Source: Aliiroseovarius crassostreae
GTDB lineage: Bacteria > Pseudomonadota > Alphaproteobacteria > Rhodobacterales > Rhodobacteraceae
DNA length: 64,000 nt
Reading direction: 5' to 3'
Assembly: GCF_001307765.1 (NCBI RefSeq)
Contig: NZ_LKBA01000004.1
Span: 1-64,000, forward strand
Shown here: piece after piece, positions 36,502 to 46,051 of the stretch
Layout: every line of letters begins with the position of its first letter
How positions within the stretch are numbered: the first letter of the stretch is position 1
Translations under genes and position numbers: made by a program
The notes under the pieces: model-generated
Seen by the model: the letters and a program-made list of their open reading frames with translations, nothing else
What the model was told of the DNA's origin: nothing
Databases searched by the model: none

Positions 36502-36532
36502 AAAAAAGTGAGGCCCGACACTCAGGCCTCAC
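36502..36532 (-). terminator. Intrinsic terminator after phnY
   Basis: On the minus strand GTGAGGCC (36532-36525) pairs with GGCCTCAC (36515-36508), an exact 8-bp stem with a 9-nt loop, followed at once by TTTTTT (36507-36502). It sits between the phnY stop (36595) and the PbfA-like gene start (36479). It should end most phnWAY transcripts and make the downstream pair depend on read-through or a very close promoter. Confidence 0.8.
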
Positions 36533-36594
36533 CAGTTACGGGAACAGTCAGGAGAAGCCTCCCCGGAACGGGAAGAACTCATTTTTCAGGCCGG

Positions 36595-38046
36595 TTAATT
36601 CGGCCACGGGAGCGAATAGGTTTTCACATTCGTGAAGAACTTCATGGCTTCGGTGACCCCTTCCTTGACCGCGTTTCCACTGTCTTTGATGCCGCCAAAG
36701 GGCGAGGTCTCGATGCGATATCCGGGTTGCTCCCAGATATTGCAGGTGCCCACGTCAAGCCCGTTGATATAGGCAATGGCGCGGTTCAGGTCATTGGTGC
36801 AGACACCCGAAGACAGGCCAAAATCGGTCGAGTTCGAGATCGCCATCACCTCTTCATCATTGTCCGGCACACGCACGATCGGCACGATGGGCCCGAAGGT
36901 TTCTTCCATCACCAATTCGCTGTCATGGGGCACCTTGTCGACCACAATCGGCGGCAGGAGCGCACCCTGACGGCCGGGATGATAAAGGATTTCGGCCCCC
37001 TCTTTCTCAGCCTGGAAAACACGTTTTTCAAACAGTTCGGCCGCCTGTGCGTGGATCACACAGCCAAGCTCGGTCTCGGGATCCTGCGGATCGCCAAACT
37101 TGATCTTCTTGGCTTTCTCCAGAACCATCGGCACAAACTTGTCGGCCACGCTTTCCTGCACCAGGATCCGTTTGATTGCGGTGCAACGCTGGCCTGAGTT
37201 GCCGGTGGCGCCTGCCACGGCGATCGTGGCGGCTTTCTCAAGATCGGCATCGCTCAAATCGTTGCAGACGATCAGCGGGTCATTGCCCCCCAGCTCCAGC
37301 GCCTGCCGCTTATAGCCAGCCTTCTCGGCAATCAGCTTGCCCACCGGAACACCGCCGGTGAAGGTGATGATGTCGATGTGCTCATTCACCATCATCTCTT
37401 CGCCGATATCCTTCGGCCAGCCGGTCACGATCTGGAACATCTCAGGCGGCAGGCCCGCTTCATAGAGGATATCCGCCAGTGCGATCGCCGTGAGAGGTGT
37501 CAGTTCCGTCGGCTTGCACACCATGCAGTTGTTGGTGGCAATCGACGGAGCGATCTTGTGGCTGACCATGTTCAGCGGGTGGTTGAACGGTGTGATGGCA
37601 GAAATCGCCTTCACCGGCTCGCGCTTGGTAAAGATCTTGCGATCCTTGCCGTTATGGGTCAGGTCGCAGGAAAAAATCTCTCCGTCATCCTGAAGCGACT
37701 GGGCGGCGGCAAACTGATACACGTCTTGGGCGCGTTTGGTCTCATAGATGGCATGCTGGTGGCAAATGCCCAGCTCCAGCGTCAGCCATTTGGCGAGGTA
37801 TTCACGACGTTCCCCGATCAGTTCACCCGCGCGCTGCAGGATCTGGCTGCGTTCATACCGGGTCAGTTTGGATTTGTAATTCGCCGCAATTTCAAAGGCC
37901 TGACGCGCATGTTCGGCGGTGCCCGCTGGCACCGTTCCGACCACTTCATCGGTATAGGGATACTTTACCTCGATCACCTCTTTGGTAAAGACCACCTTGC
38001 CGCCGATGCGCATCCCCTCTTCACGGATCTGGATCTTGTCTTTCAT
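36595..38046 (-). CDS. phnY: Phosphonoacetaldehyde dehydrogenase
   Basis: A 483-residue aldehyde dehydrogenase. It oxidises phosphonoacetaldehyde to phosphonoacetate with NAD+. Visible features are the NAD-binding region [21 protein letters not shown], the general base Glu in [12 protein letters not shown], the nucleophile Cys in [14 protein letters not shown], and [13 protein letters not shown]. The identification as PhnY rests on the family look plus its place between phnA and the PbfA-like gene. The ATG at 38046 begins [16 protein letters not shown]; 18 bp separate it from the phnA stop. Confidence 0.88.
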   Translation of the reverse strand: MKDKIQIREEGMRIGGKVVFTKEVIEVKYPYTDEVVGTVPAGTAEHARQAFEIAANYKSKLTRYERSQILQRAGELIGERREYLAKWLTLELGICHQHAIYETKRAQDVYQFAAAQSLQDDGEIFSCDLTHNGKDRKIFTKREPVKAISAITPFNHPLNMVSHKIAPSIATNNCMVCKPTELTPLTAIALADILYEAGLPPEMFQIVTGWPKDIGEEMMVNEHIDIITFTGGVPVGKLIAEKAGYKRQALELGGNDPLIVCNDLSDADLEKAATIAVAGATGNSGQRCTAIKRILVQESVADKFVPMVLEKAKKIKFGDPQDPETELGCVIHAQAAELFEKRVFQAEKEGAEILYHPGRQGALLPPIVVDKVPHDSELVMEETFGPIVPIVRVPDNDEEVMAISNSTDFGLSSGVCTNDLNRAIAYINGLDVGTCNIWEQPGYRIETSPFGGIKDSGNAVKEGVTEAMKFFTNVKTYSLPWPN

Positions 38047-38064
38047 GTGCGTCAGACCTTTCAA

Positions 38065-39309
38065 TTACAGTGCAGCCGCTTCGGTTGCGTAGAAGAACGC
38101 GTCGAAGTTGCGTAGGATGGGGCGTTCGGGCAGGGCCAGAACGCGGTTGCAGATGAACGGTACTTCCTGTTCGGTCAGGCCGCCATGGCTGCGCAGCGGT
38201 TCTTTCAGCGCGGCCAGATCGTGGCGATGTTCCGAGGTGCCGATGCAGATGTTTTCACCCGACAGCATGACGATGTCGCCAATCCGGTCCGACGGCAGCT
38301 CAAAACGCGCCACCGCTTCGGCATTGGTCAGAACCAGTGTGATCCCATCGGTGGCGCGCAGCTTGGCCATGATGTCATCACGATCCGCACCTTCCGGCAG
38401 GTAGCAGGTGGCGAAAGAGCCAAGCGCACCGTGATGCACGACATAGGGGTCGGTGATCGGCAGGATCACGCGGGCTTTATCCTTGCCCAGCCACTCATCC
38501 ATCAGATCCTGACAATAGACCACATTGGGCGAGCCATCGGCATGGTGCTTGGGCTTCATGCCATGATCAGCGGTGACGATAATGGCGGCGCCCAGCTCAT
38601 CCAGCTCCCCAAGATAACGGTCGAACATTTCATAGAAATCGAGCGCACCCTGCTGTTCGGGGGCAAACTTGTGCTGGATATAGTCGGTGGTCGACAGATA
38701 CATCACGTCCGGTTTGAATTCACGCAGCAGCTTCACACCTGCGGCAAACACAAACTCGGACAGTTCCGCTGAGTAGACCTCTGGCACCTCCATGCCCAGC
38801 CATTCCGAGGCATTGTCAATACCGTGCTCTGCCTTGGTGGTTTCACCTGATCGCTCAGATGAGAAGGCCACCGCACGGTCTTCGTCAAACTTCAGGCCAG
38901 CTCCCAACAGCGCGCGCAGTTTGTCTTTGGCGGTCACCATGGCGACACGGGCACCCGCCTCGTAGAATTGCGAGAAGATGGTCGGGGCACGCAGGAAGCG
39001 CACATCGTTCATCATCACCTCTTCACCGGTATCCGGGTCGATCAGGTAGTTGCCGCAAATGCCGTGCACAACCGGCGGACGGCCGGTGGCGATTGACAGG
39101 TTGTTGGGGTTGGTGAAAGACGGGATCACCGAATGGGCTAGACGATCCGTGCCCTCTTCGCGCATCCGCTTGAGGTTCGGCATCAAGCCCTTGCCGATAG
39201 CCACGTCCAGGTATTCCGGTTCGCACCCGTCAAGGCAGATCGCAATCGCGCAGACCTTGGGGGTGGCATAGGCGCGCCCGTTCGCAACAACAGGAGATTG
39301 GATGGTCAT
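38065..39309 (-). CDS. phnA: Phosphonoacetate hydrolase
   Basis: A 414-residue enzyme of the alkaline-phosphatase superfamily that cleaves phosphonoacetate to acetate and phosphate with two Zn2+ ions. The metal ligands and nucleophile known from the Sinorhizobium enzyme are all present in motif form: Asp in ICLDGCEPEYL, Thr in SVIPSFTNPNNLS, Asp/His in STTDYIQHKF, Asp-His in VTADHGMKPK, and His in LRSHGGLTEQ. It lies between phnW and phnY in one minus-strand run, completing AEP breakdown to acetate and Pi. Confidence 0.93.
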   Translation of the reverse strand: MTIQSPVVANGRAYATPKVCAIAICLDGCEPEYLDVAIGKGLMPNLKRMREEGTDRLAHSVIPSFTNPNNLSIATGRPPVVHGICGNYLIDPDTGEEVMMNDVRFLRAPTIFSQFYEAGARVAMVTAKDKLRALLGAGLKFDEDRAVAFSSERSGETTKAEHGIDNASEWLGMEVPEVYSAELSEFVFAAGVKLLREFKPDVMYLSTTDYIQHKFAPEQQGALDFYEMFDRYLGELDELGAAIIVTADHGMKPKHHADGSPNVVYCQDLMDEWLGKDKARVILPITDPYVVHHGALGSFATCYLPEGADRDDIMAKLRATDGITLVLTNAEAVARFELPSDRIGDIVMLSGENICIGTSEHRHDLAALKEPLRSHGGLTEQEVPFICNRVLALPERPILRNFDAFFYATEAAAL

Positions 39310-39329
39310 TCTTATGTTCCTTTATGACT

Positions 39330-40517
39330 TCAGGCGGCCAGTTTGGCGCGTTCTTCGAGGGCCAGCGCGGGCGGGCTTGCATCGGCAACCCCCATCACGT
39401 CCAGCGATTCCTTCGCGGCGGTCACAACCTGCCGCATGATATGTTCATCCATCTGCCCGATACAGCCGACGCGGAAACTGTCAACAACTGTCAGTTTGCC
39501 GGGGTAAATGATAAAACCCTTTTCCTTCATCAGCTCGTAGAAACGATCAAAGATGAAGCTTTTGTCATCCGGGCAGAAGAAGGTCACGATGATCGGTGAC
39601 AGCCAACGATCCTTGAGCAGGGTTTCAAACCCCAGCTCACGCATGCCGGCGACCATCACATCGCGGTTGCGGGCATAGCGTCCGCCACGCCCGGCAACGC
39701 CGCCTTCTTCCTTATGGGCACGCAGCGCTTCAAGGAAGGCTGCGACGACATGGGTTGGCGGGGTAAAGCGCCATTGGCCGGTCTTGTTCATATGCGCCCA
39801 CTGGGCGTGCACATCGAGGCTCAGAGAATGGCTGTTGCCCTTGGCGGCCTCAAGTTCGGTTTTGCGTGCGATGATGAACCCAAAACCGGGGACCCCTTCG
39901 ATACATTTGTTGGCAGAGGACACCATGGCCTCATACCGGATATCCGCCACTTTCAGCTCAATCGCGCCAAAAGCCGACATGCTGTCGATCAGGAGCTTGC
40001 GACCGGCGGCATAGACCGCTTCGGAAATCTCTTCGACCGGGTTCAGGATACCGCTCGACGTTTCACAATGGATCGCAACCACATGGGTGATCGCCGGGTC
40101 ATCCGCGAGGATCTGCGCCACCTCTTCGCCCCGCGGCGGAAGATAGTCCCCTTTGTTCAAAACAACGTGGTCGCGGCCAAGATATTCCAACGTCTGGGCC
40201 GACCGCATCCCATAGGCGCCATTGGCCAAAACCAGCGCCTTGCCATCGCGCGGGATGAACGAGGCCAGCATCGCCTCGACCGAGAAAGAGCCGGAACCCT
40301 GCATCGGTACGCAATCGAATGCATCCCCCCCTTCACCCAGCAGATCCAGCAACATGGTTCGCATTTGACGGGTCATGGCGCGGAAATCATCATCCCAGCT
40401 TCCCCAGTCCCTCAGCATGGCCTCTTTCACGGCATAAGACGTGGTCAGCGGCCCCGGTGTCAGAAGGTAGGGTTCACCCAACCGAGGGGGTTCAATTCCA
40501 GTAATGGGAGCAGTCAT
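39330..40517 (-). CDS. phnW: 2-aminoethylphosphonate:pyruvate transaminase
   Basis: A 395-residue fold-type I PLP enzyme that moves the amino group of AEP to pyruvate, giving phosphonoacetaldehyde and alanine. Features are YLLTPGPLTTSYAVKEAMLRDWGSWD-type N-terminus, VPMQGSGSFSVEAML, the cofactor Asp in LLIDSMSAFGAIEL, the Schiff-base Lys in SSANKCIEGVPGFGF, and a C-terminal RVGCIGQMDE. The ATG at 40517 replaces an upstream in-frame start that would overlap the operator region. First gene of phnW-phnA-phnY, divergent from a LysR regulator. Confidence 0.93.
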   Translation of the reverse strand: MTAPITGIEPPRLGEPYLLTPGPLTTSYAVKEAMLRDWGSWDDDFRAMTRQMRTMLLDLLGEGGDAFDCVPMQGSGSFSVEAMLASFIPRDGKALVLANGAYGMRSAQTLEYLGRDHVVLNKGDYLPPRGEEVAQILADDPAITHVVAIHCETSSGILNPVEEISEAVYAAGRKLLIDSMSAFGAIELKVADIRYEAMVSSANKCIEGVPGFGFIIARKTELEAAKGNSHSLSLDVHAQWAHMNKTGQWRFTPPTHVVAAFLEALRAHKEEGGVAGRGGRYARNRDVMVAGMRELGFETLLKDRWLSPIIVTFFCPDDKSFIFDRFYELMKEKGFIIYPGKLTVVDSFRVGCIGQMDEHIMRQVVTAAKESLDVMGVADASPPALALEERAKLAA

Positions 40518-40577
40518 TTTGCATCTCCGATGTGGTCTGTCAGGAACAGCATTGCAGCAAGATGATCTATATGTGAA

Positions 40578-40619
40578 ATTGCAATTGGCAATCGTTATAT
40601 AGGCTGAGCTTATACAACG
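40578..40619. promoter_or_regulatory. Two inverted repeats in the phnW/lysR divergent promoter region
   Basis: ATTGCAATTGGCAAT (40578-40592) is an ATTGC/GCAAT inverted repeat with LysR-like T-N11-A spacing. Directly after it, CGTTATATA (40593-40601) and TATACAACG (40611-40619) form a second inverted repeat with one mismatch. Two adjacent sites (recognition and activation site) are the usual LysR layout. Assignment to the adjacent regulator is by position. Confidence 0.5.
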
Positions 40620-40647
40620 AGGCCACACCAGATCAGGGGAAAATCCG

Positions 40648-41514
40648 ATGCGCCACAGACAATTGAAAGCCTTTCACCACGTGGCCCGTTTCGGAGGGTT
40701 TTCCCGCGCGGCTGAGGCGCTTTTTCTCACCCAACCGGCCATTTCCGAACAGGTGCGCAAGCTGGAACAGGATCACGATACGCTGCTGTTTCATCGGGAA
40801 CGAAAACGCGTACGGCTGACGGAAACGGGTGAGCAGCTTTTCCTTCTGACCAAGCGATATTTTGAGGTCGAAAGCCAGATCGAGGAATATCTTTCGCAGA
40901 AAGGGGCTGCCATGGAGGGTGAACTGCGGATCCTTGCGGATTCCGCCCACCACGTCACCGAGCTTCTGGGACAGTTCAAAAAAAGATACCCCAAAACAAC
41001 AATTTCCCTACGGGTGGGCAACACGGAAAAAGTTATCGAGGAACTGCGCGCCTACAATGCGGAAATCGGTGTCATCGGCAGCATCTCTCCCGGTCAGGAC
41101 ATAACGGTTCATGATCTGGGTGCGTCTGAAATTGTCGCCTTTGCCGCACATGAGTTGCTGTTGCCCTCTCAGGAGGCGGCCTCTCTCGAAGATCTGGCAA
41201 AATACCCGCTGGTCTTTCGCGAAAGCGGCTCAAAAACTCGACAGAAACTTGAAGAAGAAGCTCTTCGTCAGGGGATCACCTTGACCCCGGCCATCGTGGC
41301 GGAAGGGCGAGAAGCGGTGCGCGAAGTGGTCGCCTCGGGTGCCGGGGTCGGTTTTGTGTCACTTGCCGAATATGTGCATGATGCCCGGTTCAGAAAAATC
41401 AGCTTGTCCGGCGCACAAATCTCGATGAGCGAATCCCTTGTCCACCTGACCCAGCGCAGCGACGTGAAAGTCATTCGTGCTTTCATGGAAATTGCACGAA
41501 AATCGCACCCCTGA
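40648..41514 (+). CDS. LysR-family regulator of the phosphonate locus
   Basis: A 288-residue LysR protein. The N-terminal HTH reads LKAFHHVARFGGFSRAAEALFLTQPAISEQVRKLEQDH, and the effector domain covers about residues 90-285. It is divergent from phnW with paired inverted repeats between them, and so probably activates phnWAY in response to AEP or a pathway intermediate. LysR activators adjacent to AEP genes are known in other proteobacteria. Confidence 0.88.
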   Translation: MRHRQLKAFHHVARFGGFSRAAEALFLTQPAISEQVRKLEQDHDTLLFHRERKRVRLTETGEQLFLLTKRYFEVESQIEEYLSQKGAAMEGELRILADSAHHVTELLGQFKKRYPKTTISLRVGNTEKVIEELRAYNAEIGVIGSISPGQDITVHDLGASEIVAFAAHELLLPSQEAASLEDLAKYPLVFRESGSKTRQKLEEEALRQGITLTPAIVAEGREAVREVVASGAGVGFVSLAEYVHDARFRKISLSGAQISMSESLVHLTQRSDVKVIRAFMEIARKSHP

Positions 41515-41522
41515 CAAAAGCC

Positions 41523-41557
41523 AAAAAAGCTCCGCCACACGAGGGTGTGGCGGAGCT
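41523..41557 (-). terminator. Strong intrinsic terminator between lysR and the AEP transporter genes
   Basis: AGCTCCGCCACAC (41528-41540) and GTGTGGCGGAGCT (41545-41557) form an exact 13-bp stem with a 4-nt loop. On the minus strand it is followed by TTTTTT (41528-41523), so it ends the ABC-transporter transcript. It lies 8 bases past the LysR stop and the stem may also stop plus-strand transcripts, though no T-run follows there. Confidence 0.88.
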
Positions 41558-41577
41558 GTCCCGCGCTATCACAGGTT

Positions 41578-43602
41578 TCAGCGCATGCGCCAGGCCTGTG
41601 TTTTCTGCAAGATCCCGCGCGAGGCAATCAGGTGGATAATCCGCGCCGCCGCATTGGTGTAGAAGATCATCATCCCCATCGCCGCTGCTGGCGCAATATC
41701 TCCGGCATCATCCATATTCAGCACCGCAATAGAAGCGAGTGTGGTCTTGGGTGAATAGAGGAACACCACTGCCGACACCGTCGTCATCGCGTTGACAAAC
41801 AGATAGATCGAGATGTCCAGCACCGCAGGCAGACAAACCGGAACGGTCACCCGTGAGAACAGCTTCAGCGTGGGCTGTTTGAGCGACGCGGACACACTTT
41901 CAAACTCGCGATCCATCTGTTTGAGCGCCGTCACCGCCGTCAGGTGTGACACGGTGTAGAAGTGTGTCACCGTGCAGATCACCAGGATCGCCATCGTGCC
42001 ATAGATTGCATTCAGCGGGTTCGACGGATTGTTGAAAAAGAAGATATAAGCAAGACCCAGCACCATGCCCGGAATGGCCATGGGCAGCATCGCAAACATC
42101 TGGAACACAGCCCGCCCGATGCGAAACCCGTTTGACTTCTCAACCAGGTAGGCCCCGAAGAACACGACCGCCGTACCACAAACCGCGGTCAACAGACCCA
42201 GCTTGATCGAGTTGAAGTAAGACCCCCAGCCGCCGCCATCCATCTTGTCAAAATCGTAGTTGTTGAGGCTCAGGCTCAAATCGTAAGGCCAGAACTTGAT
42301 CAACGCAGCAAACTGACACACCGCCAGCATACCGATGATAAAAAACGCAACCAGGCTGCAGTAGACAAAGAAGATCCGGTCGGTCTTGGCATCCGGGGTT
42401 GGCTGGAACGGCACCGAGCGGGCCGAAAGTGCGGCAACCTGTTTTGACTGCACCATCCGGTCGATGGCAAAAGCAAGGATCGCAGGCACGACAAGCACCA
42501 CCGAGACTACGGCCCCCATTTCAAAATTCTGCTGGCCGATGACCTGTTTATAGATATCCACTGCCAGAACGTTGAACTGACCGCCAATCACCTTGGGCAG
42601 GCCGAAATCGGTGATCACGAGGTTGAACACCACGAAGGCTGCGGAAATCAGGCCATACCGCGCACCGGGAATGGTGACCGTCCAAAAGGTGCGCCACGGG
42701 GTTGAGCGCAGGCTGGTCGCGGCCTCGTAAAGGCGTCCATCCGAAATCGCAAGCGCGGTTGAAATGATCAGGAACGCGTGGGGAAAGGTGAAGAATACCG
42801 ATCCGATCACGATCCCGATCGGCCCATAGATACTGGCCCCAAACAGAAATTCCTTGATCATGCCCTGGTTGCCGAACAGATAGACCAGCGCGATGCCGGG
42901 TAGAAGGGATGGCACCAGGATCGGCGCCATGGCCACCAGACGAAACACGCCTTTGAACCGCATGCAGCTTCGATTGAGCGCATAGGCAAACCAGAAGGCC
43001 AGCGTCACCGTGACAATTGTCGACACCACTGAAATCCAAAGGGAGTTCTTGATTGAATTGAACAGTGCCGGCGTCGAGAAGTAGTTGATGAAGTTATCCA
43101 TCCCCGTGGATTTCATCGGGCGCAGCTGCACCCGGCGGAACGTGTTGCTGTCCAGCGTCACCCACTCGGTCGTGTCCTGCAGGGTCGATCCAACAAGGAA
43201 CCGGCCCGTTTCGGATGTATTGCGGATCTGATACATCACGGGGCTGCGGAAACTGAAATCCGGGAAGAGTTTGGTGACGCCAAGGCGCCCATCCGACCCG
43301 GTGCTGAGATCAAGCTCTTCATAGGCCCCGGTGCGGGTATTCAGCGCGGCCCCGGACAGGATCGTGCCATCAAAGACACCACTGTCATCACTAACCTGGA
43401 ACTCGTATTGCGAAAGCTCAAACCGATAGGTCGAAAAAGATTTCGACAGCATGGAATAAAGCGGAAAGACCAGCGTGGCGACAAGATAAAGGGCGATCAC
43501 GATCATGCCGCTGCGCATCATGATATCGTCGCGGCTGACCTTGCCTTTGATCACCGGGCCTTCCGGCATGGTTGTCAGATTGGTGCTCGGGCTACTCATC
43601 AC
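41578..43602 (-). CDS. 2-aminoethylphosphonate-type ABC transporter permease (two permease units fused)
   Basis: A 674-residue inner-membrane protein with two binding-protein-dependent permease domains. The first has a large loop (about residues 60-170) and its EAA-type segment around LYEAATSLRSTPWRTFWTVTIPGARYGLIS. The second has EFESVSASLKQPTLKLFSRVTVPVCLPAVLD. This fused arrangement is typical of the putative AEP transporters linked to phnWAY loci. It overlaps the ATPase gene by four bases. With the binding protein at 44837 it should import AEP. Confidence 0.85.
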   Translation of the reverse strand: MMSSPSTNLTTMPEGPVIKGKVSRDDIMMRSGMIVIALYLVATLVFPLYSMLSKSFSTYRFELSQYEFQVSDDSGVFDGTILSGAALNTRTGAYEELDLSTGSDGRLGVTKLFPDFSFRSPVMYQIRNTSETGRFLVGSTLQDTTEWVTLDSNTFRRVQLRPMKSTGMDNFINYFSTPALFNSIKNSLWISVVSTIVTVTLAFWFAYALNRSCMRFKGVFRLVAMAPILVPSLLPGIALVYLFGNQGMIKEFLFGASIYGPIGIVIGSVFFTFPHAFLIISTALAISDGRLYEAATSLRSTPWRTFWTVTIPGARYGLISAAFVVFNLVITDFGLPKVIGGQFNVLAVDIYKQVIGQQNFEMGAVVSVVLVVPAILAFAIDRMVQSKQVAALSARSVPFQPTPDAKTDRIFFVYCSLVAFFIIGMLAVCQFAALIKFWPYDLSLSLNNYDFDKMDGGGWGSYFNSIKLGLLTAVCGTAVVFFGAYLVEKSNGFRIGRAVFQMFAMLPMAIPGMVLGLAYIFFFNNPSNPLNAIYGTMAILVICTVTHFYTVSHLTAVTALKQMDREFESVSASLKQPTLKLFSRVTVPVCLPAVLDISIYLFVNAMTTVSAVVFLYSPKTTLASIAVLNMDDAGDIAPAAAMGMMIFYTNAAARIIHLIASRGILQKTQAWRMR

Positions 43603-44711
43603 GACGCCTCCGGACGTTCAAATGCCATCAGCCGGTCTTCGGGCAGTTCGATGACCATGGTCCGACCTTCCCCCAGCCCCAGACGACGCACCGCGTTGAT
43701 CGAGAAGTCGGCAATCAGTTCAGATCTTCCGAACCGTTCATTGCGCAGACGGCAGCGCCAGAAGGACCCCAGGAATTCCATCTCGTGCAGCAGCACATCA
43801 ATGCAGTTGCGGTTTGGATCATCCGAGACATACCCCTCTTCATGCGGGATGACATCTTCGGGGCGAATGGCCGCGACAACGGGGGTACTGTCGGTGAATG
43901 CGTGCTCATGGCAGGCAAAGGTTTTTTCCCCCACCGACAGACGGCCACCTTTGGTGACGGAACTTTCGATCTGGTTCATCTCGCCGATAAAATCAGCCAC
44001 AAACAGGTTCTTTGGCTCGCGATACACCTCGGTGGGGGAGCCAACCTGCTCGATCACACCATGGTTCATCACCACAATCCGGTCGGCCATCGCAAGGGCT
44101 TCTTCCTGATCATGGGTCACCATTACAGTGGTCACACCCAGCTTGCGCTGCAATTCGTGAATTTCGTGGCGCAGGTGGACGCGCACCTTGGCATCAAGTG
44201 CCGAAAGCGGTTCGTCCAGCAACAACAGACCCGGTTTGGTGGCAATGGCGCGCGCCAATGCAATCCGCTGCTGCTGCCCGCCCGACAGTTGCGCCGGGTA
44301 TTTCTTGCCCTGGTCGGGCAGGCCCACCAGTTTCAAAAGCTCATCCACACGGACCGCAATTTCAGACTTGCTGCGGCCGGTGTTTTCCAGACCAAACGCG
44401 ATGTTCTTCTCAATCGTCAGGTTGGGAAACAGCGCGTAAGACTGAAACACGATCCCGAAATCGCGCTCGGACGGGGGCAGGTTGGAAACGTCTTTTCCGT
44501 CTTGCATGACCGTGCCCTTGGTCTGCAGGTCAAGCCCTGCAATCGCACGCAGCAAGGTGGTCTTGCCACAGCCGGAGGGCCCAAGAAAACAGATGAACTC
44601 GCCTTCGTTGATATCGAGCGAGATATCCTTGAGGGCCAGGAAATTTCCGAAAGCTTTCCATAGGTTGTCGATACTGAGGTAAAGCTTGGTGGGGGCGGGA
44701 GCTTGCATCAT
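43599..44711 (-). CDS. 2-aminoethylphosphonate-type ABC transporter ATP-binding protein
   Basis: A protein of about 370 residues. It has Walker A GPSGCGKTTLL, Q-loop FQSYALFPNLT, signature LSGGQQQRIALARAI, Walker B LLLLDEPLSALDAKVR, H-loop VTHDQEEALAMADRIVVM, and a C-terminal TOBE-like domain (IRPEDVIPHEEGY). The start is placed at 44711 (MMQAPAPTKLYLS); the upstream in-frame extension has no ribosome binding site. The gene context (AEP binding protein, fused permease, phnWAY) gives the substrate. Confidence 0.87.
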   Translation of the reverse strand: MMQAPAPTKLYLSIDNLWKAFGNFLALKDISLDINEGEFICFLGPSGCGKTTLLRAIAGLDLQTKGTVMQDGKDVSNLPPSERDFGIVFQSYALFPNLTIEKNIAFGLENTGRSKSEIAVRVDELLKLVGLPDQGKKYPAQLSGGQQQRIALARAIATKPGLLLLDEPLSALDAKVRVHLRHEIHELQRKLGVTTVMVTHDQEEALAMADRIVVMNHGVIEQVGSPTEVYREPKNLFVADFIGEMNQIESSVTKGGRLSVGEKTFACHEHAFTDSTPVVAAIRPEDVIPHEEGYVSDDPNRNCIDVLLHEMEFLGSFWRCRLRNERFGRSELIADFSINAVRRLGLGEGRTMVIELPEDRLMAFERPEAS

Positions 44712-44803
44712 GAGGGGGATCCTTACAACAACGCCAACCGCCAGCCCGACCGGGCATTGCAGCAAGCGTTGCACGCAAAATTTTGGAGTGGCGGAGTGAG
44801 ATC

Positions 44804-44822
44804 GGGGGGCAAGCGGCCCCCC
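44804..44822 (-). other. Intercistronic hairpin after the binding-protein gene
   Basis: Minus-strand GGGGGGC (44822-44816) pairs with GCCCCCC (44810-44804) around a 5-nt loop, 15 bases after the binding-protein stop. There is no T-run. Hairpins in this place often protect the binding-protein message and keep its level above that of the membrane subunits. Confidence 0.5.
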
Positions 44823-44836
44823 GGATCAAGCCTGCA

Positions 44837-45856
44837 TTACTTGGCTTCGGATTTGCCGTCGTAACGCGCTTGCCATTCTTTCAGAATTGCTGCGCGGTTG
44901 TTGGCTGCATATTCGAAATCATTGTCGATCATCGCCTCCAACAGGCCTTCTGGGAAGTATTCGACCGGCTTGGCGACACCCGGATACGCCACAACAGCAT
45001 AGCCCGAGTTATACATCTCGTTGGCTTCTTTGGTGACCGAGAAATCGACCAGTTTCTGTGCAGCTTCCAGATCATCGGTGCCCGCGACAATCGCAGTGGC
45101 TTCCATATCCCAGCCGACGCCTTCGCTCGGCACAATGATTTCCAGCGGCGCACCTGCAGCTTTCGACTTGGCACCGCGGAAGGCAAAGGACACACCGATC
45201 GGAATTTCGCCAGCAGCGGCCAGTTTACAGGGTTTGGAGCCGGAATGCGTGTAGCGCGCAATATTTTCATGCAGCGCATCCATGTATTTCCAACCACCTT
45301 CTTCGCCAAACAGCTGCAGCCAGCTGGACACATCAAGGAAACCGGTGCCCGAGGAATTCGGGTTGGGCATGATCACATGACCTTTATACTGAGCGTCGGT
45401 CAGATCTTTCCACGATGTCGGCGGGGTCAACCCGTTCTTCTCGGCTTCGACCGTATTGTAGCAGACCGCCGCCACCCAGGCATCCATGCCAACCCAGGCA
45501 GGCGGGTTGTCACCGTCAATGAATTTTGCGTCCAGCTTGTCCACCCCGGCAGGAGCATAGGGTTCCAGCATACCTTCGGATTTCAATAGCAGAAGCGACG
45601 TGGCCGCCAGCCCCCAGACAACATCAGCTTGCGGATTGTCACGCTCCGCCAGAAGTTTGGCGGTGATGATTCCGGTCGAGTCACGCACCCAGTTGATCTT
45701 GATATCCGGGTGGGATTTGTTGAACTTTTCAGCGTAGCGGGCAAGATCTTCCGCTTCCACCGCCGTGTAAACGGTCAGTTCCGTTTCAGCCACAGCACTT
45801 GTGGCCACCAATGCACCCGCTGCCACAGCAGCAAGAAGGGATGCCTTACGTTTCAT
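44837..45856 (-). CDS. 2-aminoethylphosphonate-type ABC transporter substrate-binding protein
   Basis: A 339-residue periplasmic protein with a signal peptide (MKRKASLLAAVAAGALVA, cleavage near AVA-ET). It is of the iron/AEP type II binding-protein fold: ELTVYTAVEAEDLARYAEKFN, DVVWGLAATSLLLL, and MPNPNSSGTGFLDVSSWLQLFGEEGGWKYM. The family is the one found with phnWAY transporters (AepX/PhnS-like). The ATG at 45856 follows AGGAGAAATG. Promoter sequence should lie in 45857-46051, where no other feature is seen. Confidence 0.87.
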   Translation of the reverse strand: MKRKASLLAAVAAGALVATSAVAETELTVYTAVEAEDLARYAEKFNKSHPDIKINWVRDSTGIITAKLLAERDNPQADVVWGLAATSLLLLKSEGMLEPYAPAGVDKLDAKFIDGDNPPAWVGMDAWVAAVCYNTVEAEKNGLTPPTSWKDLTDAQYKGHVIMPNPNSSGTGFLDVSSWLQLFGEEGGWKYMDALHENIARYTHSGSKPCKLAAAGEIPIGVSFAFRGAKSKAAGAPLEIIVPSEGVGWDMEATAIVAGTDDLEAAQKLVDFSVTKEANEMYNSGYAVVAYPGVAKPVEYFPEGLLEAMIDNDFEYAANNRAAILKEWQARYDGKSEAK

Positions 45857-46051
45857 TTCATTTCTCCTCTGTTGGTCTTTCAAACCAGGCTCTGGATTCT
45901 TCACGATCATCAGTAGCCACAGGCAGTGTCGCATGTTTCATCAACAAGAAAAGTCGATTAAACCTACAACATCATAAGTTTTGCCTATAGCCGAGGAAAG
46001 CATCGACGGACAGGGGTCAAGCTCTTATTTTTAAACAAAAAATTACAGAAA

